Assembly (NCBI RefSeq): GCF_000425945.1
Contig: NZ_AUEK01000008.1
Location: forward strand, 248,001 to 312,000
Direction: 5' to 3'
Source of the DNA: Candidatus Solirubrobacter pratensis
GTDB lineage: Bacteria; Actinomycetota; Thermoleophilia; Solirubrobacterales; Solirubrobacteraceae
DNA length: 64,000 nt
Made by a program: the position numbers and the translations under genes. The notes under the pieces were generated by a model. That model was not told the DNA's origin and ran no database searches. It saw only the letters and a list, made by a program, of their open reading frames with translations. Below are positions 17,466-24,696 of the stretch, piece by piece. Within the stretch, counting starts at the first letter, position 1. Each line of letters starts with the position of its first letter.

Positions 17466-17468
17466 TTC

Positions 17469-17501
17469 CGGAGCCGGCCCGCCCTCGCGGGCCGGCGTCC
17501 G
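17469..17501 (+). terminator. Hairpin after the HxlR gene
   Basis: GCCGGCCCGC (17473-17482) and GCGGGCCGGC (17487-17496) pair perfectly over a CCTC loop, extended by CGGA/TCCG with one bulge. It starts 4 nt after the HxlR stop. The remainder to 17749 shows nothing recognisable. Confidence 0.75.
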
Positions 17502-17749
17502 AACACTGACAGCGGCGCGCGACTCCCTGGAGCCCGGCGCCCGTGCGGCGGCCGGGGCGAGGGTCCTCATGCGGACCGGCGCTCCAGTCGCCACGGCCCG
17601 CTGCGCGTCCGCACGCGGACCCGTGCCGAGGGCCCGCCGGGTGTCCGCCTCCTGACCGCGGGGCAACCGCTCGCGGACGCGGTCATCCGCCGTCCCTCGT
17701 CCGCGCGCGGACTCGGGTTCGAAGCTCCGGTTCACTGTCCATCGGGCAT

Positions 17750-18025
17750 TCACAGGTCCGTGCGCTGACCCAAGAGCGCGCGCCGCAGCGCCAGCTCATC
17801 GGCGCCCTCGACGCGTAGGACCTTGTCGCGCGCGGTCTGCCCGCGGATCACGCTGACCCGCGAGGGCGGGACGCCCGCGGCGCGGGCGACGAACGCGCAC
17901 AGGGCGGCGTTCGCCTTGCCGTCGACCGGCGGCGCCGTGACGCGGATCACGATCGCGCCCGAACGCTCGCCGACCACCTCCTCGCGCCGTGAGCGCGGCT
18001 GGAGACGGATCGCCAGGTCCCCCAT
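17750..18025 (-). CDS. DUF167 (YggU family) protein
   Basis: A 91-residue DUF167 protein with the family core APPVDGKANAALCAFVARAA and VSVIRGQTARDKVLRV. The length matches the family. Its function is unknown; homologues are often found near cell-division and yggT genes, which are not present here. ATG 18025 gives the standard N-terminus (MGDLAIRLQPRSRREEV). It lies directly downstream of tRNA-Leu on the same strand. Confidence 0.9.
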   Translation of the reverse strand: MGDLAIRLQPRSRREEVVGERSGAIVIRVTAPPVDGKANAALCAFVARAAGVPPSRVSVIRGQTARDKVLRVEGADELALRRALLGQRTDL

Positions 18026-18075
18026 CGGCCGCAACCTACACCGAGGCCCGTCACGCCCGGCTCGAGCGATTCCAG

Positions 18076-18160
18076 TGCCCGGGGTGGGACTCGAACCCAC
18101 ACGCCCCTCAGGACAATCGGGTTTAAGCCGATCGCGTCTGACCAATTCCGCCACCCGGGC
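18076..18160 (-). tRNA. tRNA-Leu (TAA)
   Basis: An 85-nt class II tRNA with a long variable arm (TGTCCTGAGGGGCG). Acceptor arms GCCCGGG/CCCGGGC pair fully. The anticodon loop CTTAAAC gives TAA, decoding UUA, a very rare codon in such G+C-rich actinobacteria. In Streptomyces the equivalent is bldA; whether UUA has a regulatory role here is unknown. Confidence 0.93.
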
Positions 18161-18265
18161 CGACAGGGGATCGTAGTGGCACGGCGCGACCGCCCGTTCG
18201 GGGCTCCGCCGGGGGGTACTAGCCTGCTTTCGGCGCAACTTCCCCACACGCGATCGGTTCTGCGT

Positions 18266-19813
18266 GTGGGCAACCACGTCTGCCGCCCACATCCCCAGTT
18301 GGAAGCCTCAGCCCTTCAGCACGCCGGCGCCGCCGGCCTCCACGGTCGCTCACCCCTGCTGCGCCTGCAGTCCGACGAGCGCCTGGTCGCCCTGATCCGG
18401 CGCGGCAACCACCATGCGTTCGAGGCGCTGGTGGCCCGCTACCAGTCGCGCCTGCTCGCGTTCTGCCGGCACATGCTCGGCTCGCGCGAGGACGCCGAGG
18501 ACGTGCTGCAGGAGGTCTTCGCCGCCGCCTTCAACGCGATGCTCGCCGACGCGCGCGAGATCAACGTGCGGCCGTGGCTGTACCGGATCGCGCGCAACCG
18601 CTCGCTCAACCACCTGCGCCGGACGCAGGCGGTCGGGATGGACTCGATGGACGTCCACCTCTCCGAGGGCGGCCTCACCACGGCGGACAAGGTCCACCGC
18701 CGCGAGGAGTTCCGGCTCCTGATCGCCGACGTGCAGGAGCTGCCGGAGACGCAGCGCACGGCGCTGCTGCTGCGCGAGATCGACGCGCTGTCCTACGACC
18801 AGATCGCCGACGTGATGGAGACCACGGTCCCGTCGGTCAAGTCGCTGCTCGTCCGCGCCCGCGTCTCGCTCGCCGAGGCCGCCGAGGCGCGCATGCTCTC
18901 GTGCGACGAGGTTCGGATCGAGCTCGGCGAGGTCGCCGAGGGCCTCAAGCGCACGACCGCCCCGGTGCGCCGCCACCTGCGCACGTGCGAGCGCTGCACG
19001 ACGTTCCGCAAGCAGCTGCGCGCGAACAACCGCGCGATGGCCGCGCTCTATCCGGTCGGCGTCCTACTGCTGCTCAAGAAGTCGCTGCTCGCCCACCTCG
19101 GCACGACCGCGGCCGCGGGCGGCGGGGCCGCCGCCTCGGCCGGCGGCGCCGTCGCGGGCGGCGCGGGAGCCGGCGCGGCGCTGCAGGTCGGCTTCGGCAC
19201 GGTCGCCTCCAAAGCGGTCGCCGGCATCGCCGCCGCGGCGATCGTCACCGCCGGCGCCGTCGAGGTCAACCACGCCTCGCATCCGCGCGTGGCGCACAAG
19301 CGCAGCGAGGCGGTCGCGAAGGTCGTCGCGACGCCCGCGGCGACCGCCGCCCCGACGACCGCGCCTGTGCCGGTCGCCTCCGAGCCGCAGCCGCTGGTGC
19401 AGCACCGGCGCGTCGTCAAGACGCCCGTGGAGCCGGCCGGGACGCCCGCCTCGAAGGAGGTCGACGCCAAGGCCACGGCGACGCCGGCCGCGACGCCCAC
19501 GAGCACGCCGACGAACGTCGAGATCCGCGACGGCGACACGACGGTGCTGCCGACCGACACCCAGGGCACCGCGCAGCCCGGCGGCGGCGGCATCACGCCG
19601 GCCCCGTCGCCGCAGCCGGGTCAGGGCGGGCCGGTGCTCGCCGGCGTCCCGACGGGCCCCCAGCCCGAGCTGACGCCGGCGCCGACGCCGACGCCCACGC
19701 CGACGGAGACCCCGGACGCGACGCCGACCGCCACGCCCACCCCGTCGGTCACGCCGCAGCCGTCGTCGACGCCGACGAGCACGCCCGCGGCGAGCCCGAC
19801 GCCGATGCCCTAG
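18266..19813 (+). CDS. ECF sigma-ZAS anti-sigma-transmembrane fusion protein
   Basis: One 515-residue chain carries sigma region 2 (about 37-112, DAEDVLQEVFAAAFN), region 4 (150-205, SYDQIADVMETTVPSVKSLL), then a ZAS zinc anti-sigma motif: Cys213 with H237-x3-C241-x2-C244 (HLRTCERC). Two hydrophobic segments (about 258-272 and 303-335, the second after a Gly/Ala-rich run) are followed by a roughly 180-residue Pro/Thr-rich tail (TPTPTPTETPDATPTATP), presumably outside the membrane. It looks like a membrane-tethered sigma factor controlled in cis. GTG 18266 is preferred over GTG 18176, which would crowd the divergent tRNA-Leu promoter. Confidence 0.85.
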   Translation: MGNHVCRPHPQLEASALQHAGAAGLHGRSPLLRLQSDERLVALIRRGNHHAFEALVARYQSRLLAFCRHMLGSREDAEDVLQEVFAAAFNAMLADAREINVRPWLYRIARNRSLNHLRRTQAVGMDSMDVHLSEGGLTTADKVHRREEFRLLIADVQELPETQRTALLLREIDALSYDQIADVMETTVPSVKSLLVRARVSLAEAAEARMLSCDEVRIELGEVAEGLKRTTAPVRRHLRTCERCTTFRKQLRANNRAMAALYPVGVLLLLKKSLLAHLGTTAAAGGGAAASAGGAVAGGAGAGAALQVGFGTVASKAVAGIAAAAIVTAGAVEVNHASHPRVAHKRSEAVAKVVATPAATAAPTTAPVPVASEPQPLVQHRRVVKTPVEPAGTPASKEVDAKATATPAATPTSTPTNVEIRDGDTTVLPTDTQGTAQPGGGGITPAPSPQPGQGGPVLAGVPTGPQPELTPAPTPTPTPTETPDATPTATPTPSVTPQPSSTPTSTPAASPTPMP

Positions 19814-19886
19814 GAGCCCGTTGAACTTTCCCCGCCGCGCGATGCGGCACGCCCGCGGCGCCGGATTGAAGTTCAACAGGGTCCTA
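19811..19886. terminator. Bidirectional hairpin containing both convergent stop codons
   Basis: TAGGA-G-CCC-GTTGAACTT (19811-19828) pairs with AAGTTCAAC-A-GGG-TCCTA (19869-19886): 17 bp with one bulge on each side, and an inner G/C-rich hairpin. The plus gene's TAG is the first three bases and the minus gene's TAG is the last three. Confidence 0.7.
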
Positions 19887-20213
19887 GTGGATCCGGGCCC
19901 CGAGCGGCACGTCGCTGCCGGGGCCGAGCAGGATCACGCGGCCGTCGTCGTCCGAGGCCCCGAGCACGAGCACCTCGGAGCGGACCGGGCCGATCTGCCG
20001 CGGCGGGAAGTTCACCACGCCGACCACGAGCCGGCCCTCGAGCTCCTCCCGCGGGTAGCTCGTGATCTGGGCCGAGGACTTCTTGAGCCCGATCTCCTCG
20101 CCGAAGTCGATCGTGAGCTTCCACGCCGGCTTGCGCGCCTCGGGGAAGTCCTCGACGCCGACGATGCGCCCGACGCGCATGTCGACCTTCGCGAAGTCGT
20201 CGTACTCGATCAT
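19884..20213 (-). CDS. CsaA-like tRNA-binding-domain protein
   Basis: A 109-residue OB-fold protein with the EMAP/CsaA pattern: FAKVDMRVGRIVGVEDFPEA, KLTIDFGEEIGLKKSSAQIT, VVGVVNFPPRQIGPVRSEVL and ILLGPGSDVPLGARI. CsaA is a dimeric tRNA-binding, chaperone-like protein in Bacillus. ATG 20213 overlaps the stop of the upstream membrane protein gene (ATGA), so the two are translationally coupled. Confidence 0.88.
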   Translation of the reverse strand: MIEYDDFAKVDMRVGRIVGVEDFPEARKPAWKLTIDFGEEIGLKKSSAQITSYPREELEGRLVVGVVNFPPRQIGPVRSEVLVLGASDDDGRVILLGPGSDVPLGARIH

Positions 20214-20857
20214 GGAGCGTCCGTGCCGAAGCGGAACGTGCGGTAGGGCGTCTTCAGGACGCCCCGCGCCGCGACGTCCCGCGCCTTGTTCGCGCCGCCG
20301 TCGGGCGTGGCCAGCATGACGATCCGGAAGCCGTCGCGGGCGCCGGGCTGCGGCGCCGCGAGCAGGACCGTGCGGCCGTAAAGACGCGGCTTGCGGCTGG
20401 CGCGGAACGTCGTGCTGTAGGCCGGGACCGTGTTCACGCGCGCCTTGCCCTCCTCGACCGGCTCGAGCGCCGGGAAGCGCCGCTGCAGCACGGACTGGTC
20501 GCGCGAGGCGACCACCGGGAAGACGCCGCCGACGTCGCCGGAGTAGGCGGGCAGCCTCAGCGGCTCGACCACGAACGACGCGAGCAGCGTTCCGTGCCGG
20601 CGCCACTCGAGGCGCAGGAGCTCGCCCGGGCCCGCCTTGAGCTGCTTCAGCGGGCCGGTGTAGCGCAGGTTGAACGCCACCGGCCCGCGGTGCACGACGC
20701 GCGTCCCGGGCTGCGAGGACGAGCGCAGCAGCAGCACCAGCACGACGACCACGATCAGCGCCAGCAGCGCGATGACGGCGGCGCGAACGCGCGGACCGAA
20801 GCCCGCGAGCTCGTCGCGCAGCGTCGGCCGGAACTCAGGGCTGACCAGGACGGCCAT
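20210..20857 (-). CDS. Membrane-anchored hypothetical protein
   Basis: A 215-residue protein with a 25-residue cytoplasmic head, one membrane helix (about 26-48, AAVIALLALIVVVVLVLLL) and an extracytoplasmic domain. That domain contains GPVAFNLRYTGPLKQL and PVVASRDQSVLQRRFP and is probably beta-rich. It is not a family I recognise. It is coupled to the CsaA-like gene by a 4-nt overlap. The 164-bp gap upstream is hairpin-rich (CCGGAA/TTCCGG, GTCCGTAAGGAC) without a clear gene. Confidence 0.75.
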   Translation of the reverse strand: MAVLVSPEFRPTLRDELAGFGPRVRAAVIALLALIVVVVLVLLLRSSSQPGTRVVHRGPVAFNLRYTGPLKQLKAGPGELLRLEWRRHGTLLASFVVEPLRLPAYSGDVGGVFPVVASRDQSVLQRRFPALEPVEEGKARVNTVPAYSTTFRASRKPRLYGRTVLLAAPQPGARDGFRIVMLATPDGGANKARDVAARGVLKTPYRTFRFGTDAP

Positions 20858-21021
20858 CAGTGGTCGTGTCCGTAAGGACGTCGTATCGCCCGGCGAATGC
20901 ACGGGTCGTCGCTGCCGGCCGCGGCAGGCGCTCGCATGCTGGTGGCACGTGTGCGGCTGCCGCGGCCCGGGAGCGGCGGGCCGGGCCCGCCGGAATGCGT
21001 CGGACTTCCGGACACGGCCAC

Positions 21022-21297
21022 TCAGTTGCCGATCGAGAACAGGGCCTCGAGGTCGTGCTGGGAGAAGACCTCGAACGCGACCATCGTGTGCGTGCGCCGG
21101 ATCCCCTCGATGTCGGCGAAGCGGTGCGTGACCACCTGCGCCACCTCCTCGGGGTTGCGCACGCGCAGGATCGCGACGAAGTCCCACTCCCCGGTGACCG
21201 AGTACGCCTCGGCGACCCCCTCGACGTCCGCGAGGAGCCCGCCGAGCGACGCGATCGCCCCCCGCTCCGCCTCGATCAGGACGACCGCGTGGGTCAT
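21022..21297 (-). CDS. Stand-alone Lrp/AsnC ligand-binding (RAM) domain protein
   Basis: A 91-residue protein consisting only of the alpha/beta effector domain of Lrp/AsnC regulators (AYSVTGEWDFVAILRV, HRFADIEGIRRTHTMVAFE), with no DNA-binding HTH. Such stand-alone domains bind amino acids or modulate partners. It is the last gene of a three-gene unit, overlapping the UPF0173 gene by 4 nt (ATGA). Confidence 0.9.
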   Translation of the reverse strand: MTHAVVLIEAERGAIASLGGLLADVEGVAEAYSVTGEWDFVAILRVRNPEEVAQVVTHRFADIEGIRRTHTMVAFEVFSQHDLEALFSIGN

Positions 21298-21983
21298 CGC
21301 AGCGAATGCGTCGCGCCGGGCTCGAGCACGATCACCTCGGAGAAGCCGGCGTTCTGGACGTCCTGCTTGAACGCCTGGGCGTCGGTCTCGATCGGCGGGA
21401 ACGTGTCGTAGTGGATCGGGATGACCTGGAACGGGTTGACGAGCTCGACGGCGGTGACGGCGTCGTAGCGATCCATCGTGAAGTGGCCGCCGATCGGCAC
21501 CAGCGCCAGCTCGACGCGGTCGCCGCGGCCCGCGATCAGCCGCAGGTCGGAGAACAGCGCCGTGTCGCCCAGGTGGTAGATCAGGTGGCCGCCGTAGTGG
21601 ATCAGCAGGCCGGCGGGCATGTGCGCGGTGCCGGACGGCGACACCGCCGTGTGCCAGGCGGGAACGAGCTTGACCCACCCCCAGTCGAATGTAACCGTGC
21701 CGCCGTAGTTCGGATTGACGACGGTCTCGACGCCCGCCTCCTCGATCTCGGCCGCGAGCTCGACGATCGCGACGACGGTCGCGCCGGTGCGCTTGGCGAT
21801 GTCGACGGTGTCGCCGACGTGGTCGCCGTGCCCGTGCGTGACCAGGATCACGTCGGCGGAGACCTCGTCGGCCGTCGCGGCGGCCTTGGGGTTGCCGGTC
21901 AGGAACGGGTCAACCAGGATGTCGGCTCCAGCACCGGAGATGTGAAACGCGGCATGCCCCAGGAAACGGACGTCAACGGCCAT
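21294..21983 (-). CDS. UPF0173 metallo-beta-lactamase-fold hydrolase
   Basis: A 229-residue protein of the YtkL/UPF0173 family. The metal site motif THGHGDHVGDT is complete, with further ligands in PAWHTA, YHLGDTALF and VIPIHYDTFPP. The substrate is unknown. Its ATG shares a base with the TGA of the upstream small gene (TGATG) and its stop overlaps the Lrp-like start. Confidence 0.93.
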   Translation of the reverse strand: MAVDVRFLGHAAFHISGAGADILVDPFLTGNPKAAATADEVSADVILVTHGHGDHVGDTVDIAKRTGATVVAIVELAAEIEEAGVETVVNPNYGGTVTFDWGWVKLVPAWHTAVSPSGTAHMPAGLLIHYGGHLIYHLGDTALFSDLRLIAGRGDRVELALVPIGGHFTMDRYDAVTAVELVNPFQVIPIHYDTFPPIETDAQAFKQDVQNAGFSEVIVLEPGATHSLR

Positions 21984-22312
21984 CAGCTCTTCTCCTTGTC
22001 CATCAGCTCGTGGGCCAGCTCGTAACCGACCGCGACCCCGACCAGCATGCTCACCTGCGTCTCCTCCGCCAACAGCGTCCGCACCGCCCTCAGGCGCTCC
22101 TCGATGTCCGCCGTGCCGGCGGCCTCGAGCACCTGCGTCTGGTGCGCAGCGCCGAACCAGTCCGCTTCCTGCAGAACCTGGTTGAGGATGCGCTGCAGCG
22201 CGGGCGCATTGGATGCGACGACGCGCTGGGCCTCTTCCAGCCGGTCGGGATCCGAGAGCGCCTGGACTGCGGCTTCGACCTCCTCATCGGTGTAGGCGCG
22301 GCGAGCGGCCAC
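21983..22312 (-). CDS. Hypothetical helical protein
   Basis: A 109-residue, largely helical, soluble protein (YTDEEVEAAVQALSDPDRLE, QRILNQVLQEADWF, LRAVRTLLAEETQVSM) of unknown function, first in the unit with UPF0173 and the Lrp-like protein. GTG 22312 is 22 bp from the divergent selD start. A TATGAT box on the minus strand ends 9 nt before it, so the mRNA may be leaderless. Confidence 0.75.
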   Translation of the reverse strand: MAARRAYTDEEVEAAVQALSDPDRLEEAQRVVASNAPALQRILNQVLQEADWFGAAHQTQVLEAAGTADIEERLRAVRTLLAEETQVSMLVGVAVGYELAHELMDKEKS

Positions 22313-22334
22313 TGGGCAGCCATCATACGAACGC

Positions 22335-23342
22335 GTGGCCGTTCCCCTGACCTCGCTCTCACACGGCGCCGGCTGCGGCTGCAAGCTGTCGGCCGCCGAC
22401 CTGCGCCCGATCGTCGCCGGGCTCCCGCCCGTGACCGACCCGCGCGTGCTCGTCTCGACCGCCACCTCCGACGACGCGGGCGTCGTTCGATTGACGCCGG
22501 ATCTGGCGCTCGTGCAGACGGTCGACTTCTTCACGCCGATCGTCGACGACCCGTACGCCTTCGGCCGGATCGCGGCGACCAACGCGCTCTCGGACGTCTA
22601 CGCCATGTGCGGCCGGCCGGTGAGCGCGCTCAATCTCGTCGCGTTTCCTCTCGACGTCCTGGGGCCCGACGTGCTGCGCGAGATCCTGCGGGGCGGCGCG
22701 GACGCCGTCGCCGCGGCGGGGGCCTCGATCGTCGGGGGGCACTCGATCGACGACCCGGAGCCGAAGTACGGGCTCGCGGTCACCGGCGTCGTCGACCCGC
22801 GCGCGGTGCTGACCAACGCGGGCGGCCGCGCGGGCGACGCGCTCGTGCTGACGAAGCCGCTGGGCGCGGGGACGGTGGCGACGGCGTTGAAGCGCGGGCT
22901 CGCGTCGTCCGAGCTGGTGGCCCGGGCGGTCGAGGTCATGACGACGCTCAACGACGTGGCGGGCGCGCAGGCGCGGGAGGCGCGCGCGAGCGCGTTGACG
23001 GACGTCACCGGCTTCGGCCTGCTGGGGCACGTCCACGAGCTCGCCGCCGCCAGCGGGGTGGCGGCGGAGATCGACGCGCGCGCGGTCCCGGCGATTCCGG
23101 GAGTGCTCGAGCTGCTCGCCGACGAGCGCTCGCTGGCGGGCGGGTCCAGGCGCAACCGGGCGGACGCGGAGACGTTCACCTCATGGGGCGACGTCGAGGA
23201 GCCGCGCAGGCGGCTCGCATGCGACGCGATGACGTCGGGCGGCCTGCTCGCGGCGGTCGCCCCGGAGCGGGCGGGCGAGATCGACGGCTGGGTCGTCGGC
23301 CGGCTCACCAAGGGTCCGGCGGGCGCGATCCGCGTGTCCTGA
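22335..23342 (+). CDS. selD: Selenide, water dikinase
   Basis: A 335-residue selenophosphate synthetase, slightly shorter at the N-terminus than the E. coli enzyme. The selenium-handling loop is GAGCGCKLS with Cys, not selenocysteine. [20 protein letters not shown] and [11 protein letters not shown] (Mg-ATP site) and [12 protein letters not shown] are present. It makes selenophosphate from selenide and ATP for selenocysteine or 2-selenouridine. No selA, selB, selC or mnmH is in the window, so the downstream use is unknown. GTG 22335 is the start. Confidence 0.93.
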   Translation: MAVPLTSLSHGAGCGCKLSAADLRPIVAGLPPVTDPRVLVSTATSDDAGVVRLTPDLALVQTVDFFTPIVDDPYAFGRIAATNALSDVYAMCGRPVSALNLVAFPLDVLGPDVLREILRGGADAVAAAGASIVGGHSIDDPEPKYGLAVTGVVDPRAVLTNAGGRAGDALVLTKPLGAGTVATALKRGLASSELVARAVEVMTTLNDVAGAQAREARASALTDVTGFGLLGHVHELAAASGVAAEIDARAVPAIPGVLELLADERSLAGGSRRNRADAETFTSWGDVEEPRRRLACDAMTSGGLLAAVAPERAGEIDGWVVGRLTKGPAGAIRVS

Positions 23343-23404
23343 CGGGCGCCGAGATCCGCGGCGAGGGGCGACGACGCGTCGCAGTCGCCGCGCGAACCCG
23401 CGAG

Positions 23405-23443
23405 TTGACAGCTAGATACTCGATATGTATAACGAGTATCTAG
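23405..23443 (+). promoter_or_regulatory. padR promoter with overlapping 11-bp inverted-repeat operator
   Basis: TTGACA (23405-23410), a 17-nt spacer and TATAAC (23428-23433) form a near-consensus housekeeping promoter. Over it lies CTAGATACTCG (23412-23422), 10 nt, CGAGTATCTAG (23433-23443), a perfect 11-bp inverted repeat whose arms are 21 bp apart centre to centre. The repeat ends at the base before ATG 23444. Transcription is expected near 23440, giving a leader of a few bases. Binding of the PadR product here is inference. Confidence 0.85.
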
Positions 23444-23956
23444 ATGCGGTTTCCGCTGCTCGCCCTCCTCGCCTCGGGCCCCGCCCACGGCTATGAGCTC
23501 AAGTCGCAGCTCGAGCAGCGGTTCGGCTCGGTGCTCCCACCGCTGAACGCCGGGCAGATCTACACGACGCTGAGCCGGCTCCAGCGCGACGGGCTGGTGG
23601 ACGACGACGCGGTCGCGCAGAACGGGCGGCCGAACAAGCGCGTGTACCGCCTGACGGGCGAGGGCCGCAAGGAGCTCGACGCGTGGCTCGCTGAGGCGAC
23701 GCCCTCGCCGCGCCTGAAGGACGACTTCTTCATGAAGCTCGTGCTCGCCCGCTCGTCCGGCATCGCCGACCCGCTGCGGCTGATCGACCGCCAGCGCGGC
23801 GCGTACCTGCAGGCGCTGCGCGAGCTCGACGACGTCGCGACCTCCCTGAACGGCGACGACACCGCCGCGCTGCTGGTGGAGGGCGCGGCGCTGCATCTCG
23901 AGGCGGACCTGAAGTGGCTCGAACTGTGCGAACGACAGATGACCGATGGGAGCTGA
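23444..23956 (+). CDS. PadR-family transcriptional repressor
   Basis: A 170-residue PadR protein. The winged helix spans residues 3-85 ([44 protein letters not shown]) and the C-terminal dimerisation helices span 95-165 as in subfamily 2. It is first in an operon with an ABC ATPase and an FtsX-type permease, and a perfect inverted repeat overlaps its own promoter. The usual model is autorepression relieved when the repressor binds a drug or peptide exported by the transporter. Confidence 0.93.
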   Translation: MRFPLLALLASGPAHGYELKSQLEQRFGSVLPPLNAGQIYTTLSRLQRDGLVDDDAVAQNGRPNKRVYRLTGEGRKELDAWLAEATPSPRLKDDFFMKLVLARSSGIADPLRLIDRQRGAYLQALRELDDVATSLNGDDTAALLVEGAALHLEADLKWLELCERQMTDGS

Positions 23957-23960
23957 ACCG

Positions 23961-24695
23961 ATGGAGCCAGTGATCCGCACGAGCGGCCTCGCCAAGGAGT
24001 ACGACGGCGGCGTGCATGCACTGCGCGGCATCGACGTGGAGATCGGTGACGGCGAGTTCGTCGCGGTCACGGGCCCGAGCGGCTGCGGCAAGTCGACGCT
24101 GCTGAACCTGCTCGGCGGCCTGGACCGGCCGAGCCGTGGCGAGATCGAGCTCGCGGGCCGGCGGGTCGACGGCTTCAGCGAGGGGCGCTGGGCGCTGGTG
24201 CGCCGGCGCGAGATCGGGTTCGTGTTCCAGTTCTTCAACCTGATCGGCAACCTCAGCGTCGCCGACAACGTCGAGCTGCCCGGGCTGCTCGCCGGACTGC
24301 CGGCCAAGGAGGCCCGCGCGCGGCGCAGGGAGCTGCTGGCCTCGCTCGGCATCGAGGAGCACGCGGACGCCGCCCCTGGGCGCCTCTCGGGTGGCCAGCA
24401 GCAGCGCGTGGCGATCGCCCGCGCGCTCGTCAACCGTCCGCGCGTGCTGCTCGCGGACGAGCCGACCGGCAACCTGGACTCCTCCAGCGCCCGCGACGTG
24501 ATGGCGCTCCTGCGGGCGGCGCACGACGAACGCGGTCAGACGATCGTGCTCGTCACCCACGACGCACGTGTCGCGGCGCGCGCGGACCGCGTGATCGCGA
24601 TGCGCGACGGCGCGGTCTCGAGCGAGACGCGCCTGGACGACACGCGCGGGGACGTCAGCGCGACGGTCTCGCGCCTGATGGAACTGGGGGCGTGA
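23961..24695 (+). CDS. ABC transporter ATP-binding protein (MacB/LolD type)
   Basis: A 244-residue ATPase with Walker [16 protein letters not shown]-loop FVFQFFNLI, signature [15 protein letters not shown], Walker [15 protein letters not shown] and switch His in [10 protein letters not shown]. The motif set is that of the MacB/FtsE/LolD group, which works with FtsX-like permeases. ATG 23961 (GGGAG upstream, 4 nt after padR) is favoured over ATG 23946. It is one base from the permease gene. Confidence 0.94.
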   Translation: MEPVIRTSGLAKEYDGGVHALRGIDVEIGDGEFVAVTGPSGCGKSTLLNLLGGLDRPSRGEIELAGRRVDGFSEGRWALVRRREIGFVFQFFNLIGNLSVADNVELPGLLAGLPAKEARARRRELLASLGIEEHADAAPGRLSGGQQQRVAIARALVNRPRVLLADEPTGNLDSSSARDVMALLRAAHDERGQTIVLVTHDARVAARADRVIAMRDGAVSSETRLDDTRGDVSATVSRLMELGA

Positions 24696-24696
24696 G

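Noticed and set aside
18176..18265. Upstream GTG as the start of the sigma fusion gene
   Set aside because: It would begin 16 bp from the tRNA-Leu 5' end and the added residues have no sigma-like content; GTG 18266 is more plausible.
19640..19812. Thr-Pro coding microsatellite as a separate repeat element
   Set aside because: It is simply the codon pattern of the Pro/Thr tail of the sigma fusion protein.
20858..21021. Possible small RNA in the hairpin-rich gap
   Set aside because: Several short G/C inverted repeats exist but no promoter or terminator pair frames them, and such repeats arise easily at this composition.
22335..22400. SelD as a possible selenoprotein
   Set aside because: The loop codons are TGC GGC TGC, so Cys is encoded and no in-frame TGA is present.
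23946..23960. ATG 23946 as start of the ABC ATPase
   Set aside because: It overlaps the padR end and lacks a ribosome binding site; ATG 23961 has GGGAG at proper spacing.
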